A stretch of 5,969 nucleotides of DNA from Bacteroidetes bacterium ADurb.Bin302 (GTDB lineage Bacteria > Bacteroidota > Bacteroidia > Bacteroidales > Paludibacteraceae), in assembly GCA_002069025.1 (NCBI GenBank), contig MWBK01000227.1, forward strand, positions 1-5,969, in the 5' to 3' direction. Of this stretch, positions 1 to 5,969 are shown in pieces. Position numbers and translations under genes: made by a program. The stretch's first letter is position 1. The number at the start of each line of letters is the position of its first letter. Under the pieces are notes generated by a model, which was not told where the DNA came from, made no database searches, and worked only from the letters and a program-made list of their open reading frames with translations.

Positions 1-1773
1 GTTCACTATAACGACAAACTGAGTAATAGTATATCTAGCAATTTAAATTATAAATACAATAACCTACATCTTAACTTGCTCTCAACCAACCAACAACAAT
101 TTCGATTAAATAATATTTTCTACAGCAATTACCAATCTACAATAACTAATAACAGAGCAAATACACACAGGGGGATTATAAAAACAACAGTAAAGCTCTC
201 AAATTCAAGTAATTTAATATTTGGGGTTGACTTAAGCAACAATACAAAAGCAATCAATAATAATACTACCTCCAGCCTTTTCGCAGATACTATCTCGAAA
301 TTAAATTCACAACAACGTTCGTTAGTTGCCAATGGTAATGACAGAACTTTTAATATTAATCTATTATGGCAAAAGAGAATAAATACAAATGTCACATTTT
401 CTATTTCTTCAAAACTGCTAAACAATTGGAATCGGTTTAATGGCTTCATAACCGCTAACGACAGTTTGTTTAGAAACAACATGCTCAATAAAGATTCACT
501 GACTAACCAATTAAAGAATGATTCCAATGAAAATGTTTCCGCTAACACTAAAGCAATACTTACAGTAGTTTTAAATCCATTGTCAACGTTCGCATTTACA
601 ACTAATTATACCTTTAACAAAAGCCAATCTACTCTATCATCGTTTAATAAAATGCCTAACGGAGATTATTCTCGTAAGGATTCTTTATACAGTGGAATTT
701 ATGACGTTTCAGGGCATAATACAAGTTTAGGTTTGACCTACATTTTCGCTAATACAAAGATTATAAGTACAACCACTATTGAAACTGGGATTTCCTCAAT
801 TAATCAAATGTATCAGAAAGAAAATCCGTTCCTACAAAAACGCTTTCTTTTTTTTCCAAGTACCAATTTAACGTACAAATTTAAAAGCCAACATTCAATT
901 ATTTTCGATTACTCTGGAGCCACTATCCTACCCCAATTAAATCAACTACAACCTATACTAACGAATATTGACCCGCTTAACCAATTAGTTGGCAACCCAG
1001 CACTTAGCCCTGCCTTCAGAAATAGTTTCTTTATATCCTATATCAATTTTAACTCTTCAAAGCAAAAGAATTTCTCTTTTGAGGGCTCATATAGTTTTGA
1101 CATTAACGGATTTTCAACCAGCGATAATATAGATGAATTTGGGAAAAGAACTTATTCACTAATTAATCTACCACGAAATAAAAGAGTATCAATTTATAGT
1201 TCCTATTCCAAAAGCATGTTCTCTAAACTAATAGAACTTAATATAATTGCTAGAGTAAATGGTGGAGAAAATTCTAAAATATTAAATGGATTAACAATTC
1301 TAACAAGATCTATTAATTACGGGCTTACCATAAATCCTTCAATTTACCAACAGGATAAGTTTAGTACAGAACTAAAAACAAGTTTAGAATTAAATTCAGT
1401 TAAATCCCTTAGCCCCAACATTGAAAAAGATCAATACTTAAATTTTGTATTTCAACCAGCAGTGTCTGTCAATCTCCAAAAATTTACTGTTCTTAAAATG
1501 GATTGGTTTGTTACCAAATACCCTACCAATAGAATTTATGGGAATGCGCAATCAATTTCACTTTTAAATTTATCAATCACTCATTCGATCTTTAAGCAAA
1601 GGTCATTCTCTTTTCAGTTTTATGCAAAAAATATATTGAATAACGATACTGGTTTATCGAGATATGTAAATAATAATTACTCTACCCAAACAACCTATAA
1701 TACTATTGGAAGATATTTTATGCTTTCTATAAATTATCTCTTTTCACAAACAAGTAAATCACAAACAAAATGA
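1..1773 (+). CDS. Outer-membrane beta-barrel protein (TonB-dependent-receptor-like), C-terminal part, 5' end outside window
   Basis: The frame is open from base 1 (reading VHYNDKLSNS...) to the TGA at 1771-1773, so this is the last 590 residues of a longer protein and the TTG at 76 should not be taken as its start. The protein consists of alternating polar/aromatic beta strands rich in Asn, Ser and Thr, as in an outer-membrane barrel. A landmark typical of the Bacteroidota 'outer membrane beta-barrel family' (OMP_b-brl_3 type) is the stretch YSGATILPQLNQLQP (fragment residue about 304) followed by DPLNQLVGNPALSP (about 324-337). Near the C-terminus comes a strand YFMLSINYLF and a short polar tail. 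By family knowledge, the missing N-terminus would carry a signal peptide, a carboxypeptidase-regulatory-like domain and a plug. Substrate and TonB dependence cannot be read from this part. The stop overlaps the start of the GLPGLI gene (ATGA), implying translational coupling. Base composition is very A+T rich, unlike the AbiE genes to the right. Confidence 0.87.
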   Translation, partial: VHYNDKLSNSISSNLNYKYNNLHLNLLSTNQQQFRLNNIFYSNYQSTITNNRANTHRGIIKTTVKLSNSSNLIFGVDLSNNTKAINNNTTSSLFADTISKLNSQQRSLVANGNDRTFNINLLWQKRINTNVTFSISSKLLNNWNRFNGFITANDSLFRNNMLNKDSLTNQLKNDSNENVSANTKAILTVVLNPLSTFAFTTNYTFNKSQSTLSSFNKMPNGDYSRKDSLYSGIYDVSGHNTSLGLTYIFANTKIISTTTIETGISSINQMYQKENPFLQKRFLFFPSTNLTYKFKSQHSIIFDYSGATILPQLNQLQPILTNIDPLNQLVGNPALSPAFRNSFFISYINFNSSKQKNFSFEGSYSFDINGFSTSDNIDEFGKRTYSLINLPRNKRVSIYSSYSKSMFSKLIELNIIARVNGGENSKILNGLTILTRSINYGLTINPSIYQQDKFSTELKTSLELNSVKSLSPNIEKDQYLNFVFQPAVSVNLQKFTVLKMDWFVTKYPTNRIYGNAQSISLLNLSITHSIFKQRSFSFQFYAKNILNNDTGLSRYVNNNYSTQTTYNTIGRYFMLSINYLFSQTSKSQTK

Positions 1774-2513
1774 AAAAGACATTGATAATAATTTTTATGG
1801 CTTTAGCATGGTCAATAAGTATAAACAACTTAATGGCTCAAAAATCTGATTTTTTTAAAGTAGGAACCATTGAATACGAGCGTAAACAAAATATAATGGC
1901 AACATTTAATTATGACCCAATGTTTAATGTTTTTGTAGAAAAAACAGGCTCAGAAATTTATATCACTTTTTTTACATTAACCATTGAACCTAACCAATCA
2001 ATTTATCAATTGGGTAAAATCAATGGACCAGCAAATCAATTTCCAGATTTACCGGCAGATAACAATATTATACATTACGATTTTAAAGAATCTAAAAAGA
2101 TTGTTCAAAAAAATACAGGTGGCACAACATATTCGATAACAGATGATGAAAGACAAATTCAATGGAAATTAACTGAGGAAATAAGGGAGATCGCGGGTTA
2201 CACTTGCAGACGAGCAAATGCAATTATTCTTGACTCTATTTATGCAGTTGCCTTTTATTGTGAAAAGTTTCCCTATCAAATAGGTCCAGAATCATTTGCA
2301 GGCCTTCCAGGGTTAATCCTTGGAATATCTCTTCCTTCAGAACATATTTCGTGGTTCGCAACTAAAGTTACTCCAATGAACGAAATTCCAAAAATAACTG
2401 CCCCAACACAAAAAAAGGTAATTACCAACAAAGACTATAGAACAATGCTAGAAAATACAGTACTAAAATTTCCAAAATTGGGTCCCATTTTGTTTAAAAG
2501 GGCCTTATTGTAA
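1770..2513 (+). CDS. GLPGLI family secreted protein
   Basis: A 247-residue protein with a clear Sec signal peptide: MKK, a hydrophobic core at about 4-18, then NNLMA with probable cleavage after Ala23, giving a mature N-terminus QKSDFF. The signature GLPGLI is present exactly at residues 178-183 (FAGLPGLILGI). It is preceded by the family-typical 'I-x-G-Y-x-C' segment (IAGYTCRRA, Cys146), a second Cys at 164 (FYCEKF) and IGPESF. The length and the hydrophobic/basic C-terminus (KLGPILFKRALL) look like a complete family member. The ATG overlaps the stop of the upstream barrel gene by four bases. GLPGLI genes are often found beside outer-membrane barrel or receptor genes in Bacteroidota, so a shared periplasmic or outer-membrane role is inferred. 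The biochemical function of the family is not established. No Shine-Dalgarno is visible, so coupling probably drives initiation. Confidence 0.92.
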   Translation: MKKTLIIIFMALAWSISINNLMAQKSDFFKVGTIEYERKQNIMATFNYDPMFNVFVEKTGSEIYITFFTLTIEPNQSIYQLGKINGPANQFPDLPADNNIIHYDFKESKKIVQKNTGGTTYSITDDERQIQWKLTEEIREIAGYTCRRANAIILDSIYAVAFYCEKFPYQIGPESFAGLPGLILGISLPSEHISWFATKVTPMNEIPKITAPTQKKVITNKDYRTMLENTVLKFPKLGPILFKRALL

Positions 2514-2769
2514 TTCAACCAAATTGAAACCGCTGGTATGGACAACAAAAAATTAAAAGAAAAGGTATTAATTGGTTTGGCTAACAGACAAACTTTAGTA
2601 AAATATAATAGAGGCATTGTTTTAATCACTTCAAGACGCTGACAATGTAGATTTGAATACTTAAAACTTTATGCAATTTTTGGCTGCCGCCTGTTTTATT
2701 GCACATCGCGAAAAAAATAATGATATAAGAGTAATAATAGTAACAAATGATAAACGCATTTATTTATTA
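2514..2769. other. Convergent intergenic spacer with no convincing gene
   Basis: This A+T-rich spacer lies between the 3' ends of the GLPGLI gene (plus) and the AbiEii gene (minus). The GLPGLI frame stays open after its TAA at 2511-2513 for 42 further codons, to TGA at 2640-2642. Within it is an ATG at 2538 that could give a 34-residue basic peptide beginning MDNKKLKEKVLIGLANRQTL. I recognise no family and see no ribosome binding site, so I do not call it as a gene. A short inverted repeat (TGCAAT at 2672-2677, ATTGCA at 2698-2703) has a 20-nt loop and no following T run, so it is a poor terminator. The spacer marks the change from low-G+C envelope genes to the higher-G+C AbiE cassette. Confidence 0.6.
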
Positions 2770-3783
2770 TTAAGCAGAAGCATTAAATTGCTTTATTCGA
2801 TTTTGTAATTCTGTCAACCGTTCTATTACTACTTTAAAACTTGTTGCTTCTCCTCTAAACATATTTGCCTTCATCAGCTCATAGTCCTCACCATACTGTT
2901 GTAGCAAATCGCCAACTGGTAAAAACTGTAAAGTCTCTCTACCGTGAAGGTCATAGCTTACATTTTGCTGCCTAATGAAATGTCTACGATGTGCAATAAG
3001 TTGGTCATACAATTGCTGATCTGAAATAGCCGCTCGTCCAAAATCAGTATCCATAGTCTTCTCTAAATCATGCAAGTGCCTAGACATGCGTACTGTTCTA
3101 ATTTTATCTCTAGGTTTTGTAAACTCTTCATGCAGAAGAAATACTTTCTCTAGGAAAGTGATACGAGGATCGATTGCTTGCACAGTGAATGGATCACCAG
3201 CATACCCATTCCCTGGAATAGCTTCATCAATCAATGAGCTAACCTCTCGTTCATGTGCTGGCTCAATCAGTGAACGCACACTAATTTCTATTTTAACAGG
3301 TGGTAATAGATACTCATTAGCTTCTAACACAGTTGGATAATCAATGTATATAGCTTGGGGGTCTGTATCGGGCCTATTAGCTAAAATTGGCTCTGCATAA
3401 ATTTTAATTGTACCTTTCTCTACACCAAGATTATACATTTCTTGCTCTACAGCTTCCATAAATTCTGTACTAGTAAACTTTGCCCCTTTCTTCTTAAGCT
3501 GTTTGATTTTAAAGTTGGAGATTTCTCCTCCAAATCCGAGAGCTTCGCGATTAATTGCAAGGTCAATATCTTCTGAAAACCGTTCTATTAATCCCCAACC
3601 TTTGCTAAGGCTTGTTCCTCCCTTGAAAACAAAAGCTGCTGCATACGGCAAAGAAAATATGGCACGCAACACCATACTGACCCAGTAGTCCTTTTCTACG
3701 GCATTGTCCACAATCCCTTTCTCTTCGGCTACATTAGCCAAAATGGTAAGTTGTTCTTCTTTTGTAAGCTTAGTAAAATTCAT
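2770..3783 (-). CDS. AbiEii/AbiGii-family nucleotidyltransferase toxin (type IV toxin-antitoxin)
   Basis: A 337-residue protein of the AbiEii (former DUF1814) family of the DNA polymerase-beta-like nucleotidyltransferase fold. Motif I is intact: KGGTSL at 54-59, then SEDIDL at 70-75, where Asp72 and Asp74 would bind metal. A likely third strand acid is Glu166 in VKIEIS (163-168). Downstream are FLEKVFLLHEE (210-220, with Lys213 at the conserved 'EK' position) and SRHLHDL (234-240, Asp239), matching the family's later catalytic motifs. All expected active-site residues appear present, so the toxin looks functional. By family knowledge, such proteins transfer nucleotides to targets such as tRNA acceptor stems (shown for some relatives) and block growth, giving abortive phage defence. 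The target here is unknown. Its ATG lies in an ATGA overlap with the antitoxin stop, the usual antitoxin-first order. The gene ends in tandem TAA stops (2772-2767). G+C is about 45% in a sampled line, well above the left-hand genes. Confidence 0.92.
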   Translation of the reverse strand: MNFTKLTKEEQLTILANVAEEKGIVDNAVEKDYWVSMVLRAIFSLPYAAAFVFKGGTSLSKGWGLIERFSEDIDLAINREALGFGGEISNFKIKQLKKKGAKFTSTEFMEAVEQEMYNLGVEKGTIKIYAEPILANRPDTDPQAIYIDYPTVLEANEYLLPPVKIEISVRSLIEPAHEREVSSLIDEAIPGNGYAGDPFTVQAIDPRITFLEKVFLLHEEFTKPRDKIRTVRMSRHLHDLEKTMDTDFGRAAISDQQLYDQLIAHRRHFIRQQNVSYDLHGRETLQFLPVGDLLQQYGEDYELMKANMFRGEATSFKVVIERLTELQNRIKQFNASA

Positions 3784-4370
3784 AATGCAAGTCTTTGTTT
3801 AATCCATTGCGGGGCAATGCTGTAATCGTATTTGATTTCATCAGGACTACCATATTTTTCAATGGCTTGTTTTATGATTGCAACCTGTTCATCTGTCACG
3901 TTATCTTTCCCTAATTCTTTCATGGCAGCGACTATAAGTGGAAACAAGTCTGTCTTGTAGGCAAAATTGCGAGGTGCGCTGCGCTTGAATATGATTTTAC
4001 GGTTCCCGATAGTAAGTTCCCTTGCTGTGGCATCTGTCAAATAGACTGCATTCATCGTGACCTGTGTGGAAAGTCCCAATTTGTTCAATGCTGTCAATCC
4101 ACTAGGTATAATACGAGCCTTATCCTTTTCCGCTATGGCGTATGCGATATCTTCTATAGAGGGACGAAGTACACCGAACTTATTCTGTAATGGATATAAA
4201 TATAGACCTTGAGAAAGACGAATGAGCACACCCTCTTTCTCTAATCGGGAAAGCGCACGAGTAACTAGCCCATCATTATTCAGATGGGCAAAATCACTCA
4301 CCATATAAAGCCTGTTCGGTCCGTTTCGGTTTATAATGTTTCGTATTTCCTTCGTCAGTATCGTCTTCAT
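3780..4370 (-). CDS. AbiEi-like winged-helix antitoxin (DUF6088 type), type IV toxin-antitoxin
   Basis: A 196-residue protein starting MKTILTKEIRN. The N-terminal about 60 residues form a winged helix-turn-helix. The segment VTRALSRLEKEGVLIRLSQGLYLYP (about 36-60) has the 'L-x-RL-x-x-x-G-hydrophobic-x-RL-x-x-G-x-Y' pattern of AbiEi N-terminal domains. The remainder (IIPSGLTALNKLGLSTQVTMNAVYLT and following) resembles the AbiEi C-terminal antitoxin region in DUF6088-type proteins. Known AbiEi proteins neutralise AbiEii without needing a stable complex and repress their own promoter by binding inverted repeats. A promoter with a 39-bp palindrome lies directly upstream, which fits. The stop overlaps the toxin ATG (ATGA). 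I chose the ATG at 4370; an in-frame GTG at 4376 would add two residues (MD) and is equally open. The leader would be only about 8-15 nt, so initiation does not rest on a visible Shine-Dalgarno. Confidence 0.88.
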   Translation of the reverse strand: MKTILTKEIRNIINRNGPNRLYMVSDFAHLNNDGLVTRALSRLEKEGVLIRLSQGLYLYPLQNKFGVLRPSIEDIAYAIAEKDKARIIPSGLTALNKLGLSTQVTMNAVYLTDATARELTIGNRKIIFKRSAPRNFAYKTDLFPLIVAAMKELGKDNVTDEQVAIIKQAIEKYGSPDEIKYDYSIAPQWIKQRLAL

Positions 4371-4390
4371 ATCCACAATGATTCTAGTTG

Positions 4391-4421
4391 CAAAGATACG
4401 ATATTACTCTTGATGTAGCAA
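4391..4421 (-). promoter_or_regulatory. Predicted Bacteroidota-type promoter for the AbiE pair
   Basis: On the minus strand, TATCTTTG at 4398-4391 is an exact match to the Bacteroidota -7 consensus TAnnTTTG. A TTG at 4421-4419, 20 nt upstream, fits the -33 element. Transcription would begin near 4385-4383, only about 8-15 nt before the antitoxin start, leaving a very short leader. The -33 element directly abuts the palindrome at 4422-4460, so a protein bound there could block polymerase. Confidence 0.65.
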
Positions 4422-4460
4422 TAAAATGTCCGAAATTCTTAAAGAAAATCGGACATTATA
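4422..4460. promoter_or_regulatory. 39-bp palindrome, candidate AbiEi operator (possibly also a helicase transcript 3' hairpin)
   Basis: The arms TAAAATGTCCGA (4422-4433) and TCGGACATTATA (4449-4460) pair with one mismatch. The inner arms TTCTT (4436-4440) and AAGAA (4442-4446) are also complementary about the same centre, base 4441, leaving only two further mismatched pairs. The symmetry places it as a dimer-binding site next to the -33 element of the AbiE promoter. AbiEi-family antitoxins are known to autoregulate through inverted repeats. It also sits 33 bases after the helicase stop on the same strand, and the RNA could fold into a hairpin followed by a weak T-rich stretch (ATTTTATTG), so a terminator role is an alternative or additional reading. 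Confidence 0.65.
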
Positions 4461-4492
4461 GAATGTACTAGCAATGCGTACAACAGAATCTA

Positions 4493-5920
4493 TTAATTAG
4501 GATTTAAAATATGGTTATTAGAAATTACAATCAATTGTTTACAACATCGTGTAAGAGCAACATATAAGTGCCTTTTGTCATTAAAACGATGCGCATTTAA
4601 AACAACAACCGTATCAAACTCAAGGCCTTTAGTAAGCAATGTTGTACCTATTACTTTGCCTTGAATTTTACGGCCTTTTCTTCTCAATATATTGCGATTG
4701 CGCTCTATTGATTCTGCTGCAGAAACGCCAAGACGATCTGCATCTCGGAGGGCATTGCATATATCATGTAAAAAATCCTTTCGATACACTTTCATATCAG
4801 GAATGTTTTCAATGGCCTCAATTAGAGAGGCAATGTTAGTATATGATTTCTTTTCCTTTAAGTCTGTAATAATAGTTTCCAAAGAGCTTCGGATCAATTG
4901 GTCTGCAACTAATCTTTTGCTTTTTAATTGACCTGTATTTTTGAACCAAACATTAATTTTTGTTTTTGACCCAATTGTGCGCATCAAATTAACTATACTC
5001 TCAATTAGAGAACATCCATTTAATTTATCAAACGATATACAGCTCGAATAAAAAATGTTATCATCTATCGACTCTATCATTTTTAACTGGGGGAACTGTT
5101 GAATGAACTTTTTCCGAGGCTCTACAGATTCACTTGTCGGGTGTATCAGTAAAACACTATTATCACGCAAGGCATTATATATTTCATTTTTGTATAATGA
5201 CCGTGAAATAGCATAATCATTTTCTGGAGCAATAACAACTTTGATTTCATGATAGTCATGTAAATCAAGTGTATTTGTGGATAGAAGTTTACTGCGTATC
5301 GACAAAAGATCTTGTCCTAAAGCAATTCTTCCTGCATTATTCCACCTCCACGGTATTTCCAATGATTGACAATTGTCGTTAAACAACTTAAATGATTCCT
5401 CGGAAAAATCCACAATATGCTCTCTTCCAAAGTCAAATATGCCTTGCAGGGGGTCGCCTAATATATGTGTATGAAGTATAGTAGATAAAGACATTATCAT
5501 TTGGTGTTGACCCACTGTACAATCTTGGTATTCATCGACTATAAGATGATCATATTTTATAGCCAAATACTTTTTTATGGGTAGTGCTTTCAGTATTTTT
5601 GTCGCATGCTCTATGGCAAAATGAAATAAGGAGCCTGCATCAGACAATGACGGTATCTCATCTTTATTAAGATGGTAAGCCTTGACCAAATTCAGTGCAA
5701 AACCACAAATGGTTTCAAGCTGATATGTAGATGATGGAATATTCTTTAACCGGAATTTTTCTTTTAACGAAGCAATACCTGCATGTGTATGTGTCAAGAC
5801 TAACACTCGCTTCTCCCCTCTATATGAAGCAATACATTCTGCAATGGTATATGTTTTACCAAAGCCTGCAGGGGCAATAACCATACTCTTATTTGCCGAA
5901 AGAAAGGTGTCTATATCCAT
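4493..5920 (-). CDS. Compact UvrD/Rep-like SF1 helicase, GajB-like, probable phage-defence component
   Basis: A 475-residue superfamily 1A DNA helicase. Motifs in order: Walker A APAGFGKT (16-23); motif Ia LVLTHTHAG (40-48); Walker B VDEYQD (128-133); motif III LGDPLQGIF (154-162); a motif IV-like PWRW (190-193); motif V TKGLEFD (430-436); motif VI YVALTR (453-458). All catalytic residues expected for ATP hydrolysis are present. UvrD, Rep and PcrA are about 650-720 residues. The shorter length means reduced 1B/2B insertions, as in GajB (about 490 residues) of the Gabija system, where the helicase-like subunit works with an OLD/TOPRIM nuclease. The THTHAG motif Ia and FGKT Walker A differ from housekeeping helicases. 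The ATG follows the stop of an upstream gene by 2 nt, so the two are probably one operon. The gene ends TAA-TAG. The adjoining AbiE pair supports a defence-island setting. Assignment as a helicase is firm; assignment to Gabija is inference. Confidence 0.9.
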   Translation of the reverse strand: MDIDTFLSANKSMVIAPAGFGKTYTIAECIASYRGEKRVLVLTHTHAGIASLKEKFRLKNIPSSTYQLETICGFALNLVKAYHLNKDEIPSLSDAGSLFHFAIEHATKILKALPIKKYLAIKYDHLIVDEYQDCTVGQHQMIMSLSTILHTHILGDPLQGIFDFGREHIVDFSEESFKLFNDNCQSLEIPWRWNNAGRIALGQDLLSIRSKLLSTNTLDLHDYHEIKVVIAPENDYAISRSLYKNEIYNALRDNSVLLIHPTSESVEPRKKFIQQFPQLKMIESIDDNIFYSSCISFDKLNGCSLIESIVNLMRTIGSKTKINVWFKNTGQLKSKRLVADQLIRSSLETIITDLKEKKSYTNIASLIEAIENIPDMKVYRKDFLHDICNALRDADRLGVSAAESIERNRNILRRKGRKIQGKVIGTTLLTKGLEFDTVVVLNAHRFNDKRHLYVALTRCCKQLIVISNNHILNPN

Positions 5921-5922
5921 AT

Positions 5923-5969
5923 CTACTTATCAATCCAAGATGAAAGCATATCTATAATACTTTTAAGCC
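5923..5969 (-). CDS. C-terminal end of an unidentified upstream gene, cut by the window edge
   Basis: Reading the minus strand from the right edge, one frame is open for 14 codons and gives LKSIIDMLSSWIDK, then TAG at 5925-5923. Another frame stops almost at once (GCT TAA) and the third hits TAG after five codons. The stop lies 2 nt before the helicase ATG (TAG-AT-ATG), the spacing expected of translationally coupled operon genes. Fourteen residues are too few to name a family. The helicase's resemblance to GajB-type partners makes an OLD-family ATPase/nuclease the first guess, but this is context inference only. Confidence 0.5.
   Translation of the reverse strand, partial: LKSIIDMLSSWIDK

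Noticed and set aside
76..78. TTG as the start codon of the first gene
   Set aside because: The frame is open with barrel-like sequence from base 1, so the gene begins outside the window.
129..548. 139-codon open frame on the minus strand
   Set aside because: It lies antisense to the barrel gene, has hydrophobic low-complexity content and matches no family. It is a shadow of A+T-rich coding sequence.
2261..2513. Truncation or frameshift of the GLPGLI gene
   Set aside because: Length, signature position and the hydrophobic/basic C-terminus look like intact family members, so the stop at 2511 is probably the natural end.
2435..2629. 64-codon open frame on the minus strand
   Set aside because: It overlaps the GLPGLI 3' end in antisense, has no recognisable domain and has no promoter or ribosome binding site.
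2672..2703. TGCAAT/ATTGCA inverted repeat as a terminator
   Set aside because: It has only a 6-bp A+T-rich stem, a 20-nt loop and no T run after it on either strand.
3086..3340. Open frames on the plus strand inside the AbiEii gene (also 3503-3688)
   Set aside because: Both lie wholly antisense to a well-supported toxin gene and their translations resemble no protein.
4639..4931. Two overlapping plus-strand open frames inside the helicase gene
   Set aside because: They are antisense to the helicase, mutually overlapping and without domain features.
1..5969. CRISPR array, tRNA/rRNA gene or insertion sequence
   Set aside because: No regularly spaced repeats, cloverleaf-like segment, transposase or integrase frame was seen on either strand.

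Overview
The window reads as part of a Bacteroidota chromosome, most likely from the Sphingobacteriales or Chitinophagales, although the rank below phylum is inferred from family style only. The evidence is an A+T-rich outer-membrane beta-barrel gene followed directly by a GLPGLI-family gene, a Bacteroidota-type promoter (TTG, 20 nt, TATCTTTG) and the lack of clear Shine-Dalgarno sequences before any start.

Left block (1-2513, plus strand): an envelope gene pair of very low G+C (sampled stretches 23-33%). The first gene is the C-terminal part of a TonB-receptor-like outer-membrane barrel and is cut by the left edge. The second encodes a complete secreted GLPGLI protein. They share a 4-base ATGA overlap and are probably co-translated. 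A 256-base spacer (2514-2769) then separates this block from convergent genes on the other strand.

Right block (2770-5969, minus strand): a defence-type cluster. In transcription order it holds: the last 14 codons of an unidentified gene entering from the right edge; a compact 475-residue UvrD/Rep-like SF1 helicase that starts 2 nt after that gene's stop; a 112-122 base regulatory gap with a promoter and a large palindrome; and an AbiEi-like winged-helix antitoxin (DUF6088 type) overlapping an AbiEii nucleotidyltransferase toxin by ATGA. The AbiE pair is a type IV toxin-antitoxin module and is visibly richer in G+C (45-47% in sampled lines) than either neighbour, so it looks like a separately acquired cassette.

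The item of most interest is the helicase. Its size and motifs resemble GajB of Gabija and related nuclease-helicase defence pairs, and its tight coupling to the upstream gene suggests that the partner, perhaps an OLD/TOPRIM nuclease, lies just outside the window. The partner cannot be identified from 14 residues. The second point is the 39-bp palindrome abutting the AbiE promoter, a good candidate for the antitoxin's autoregulatory operator.
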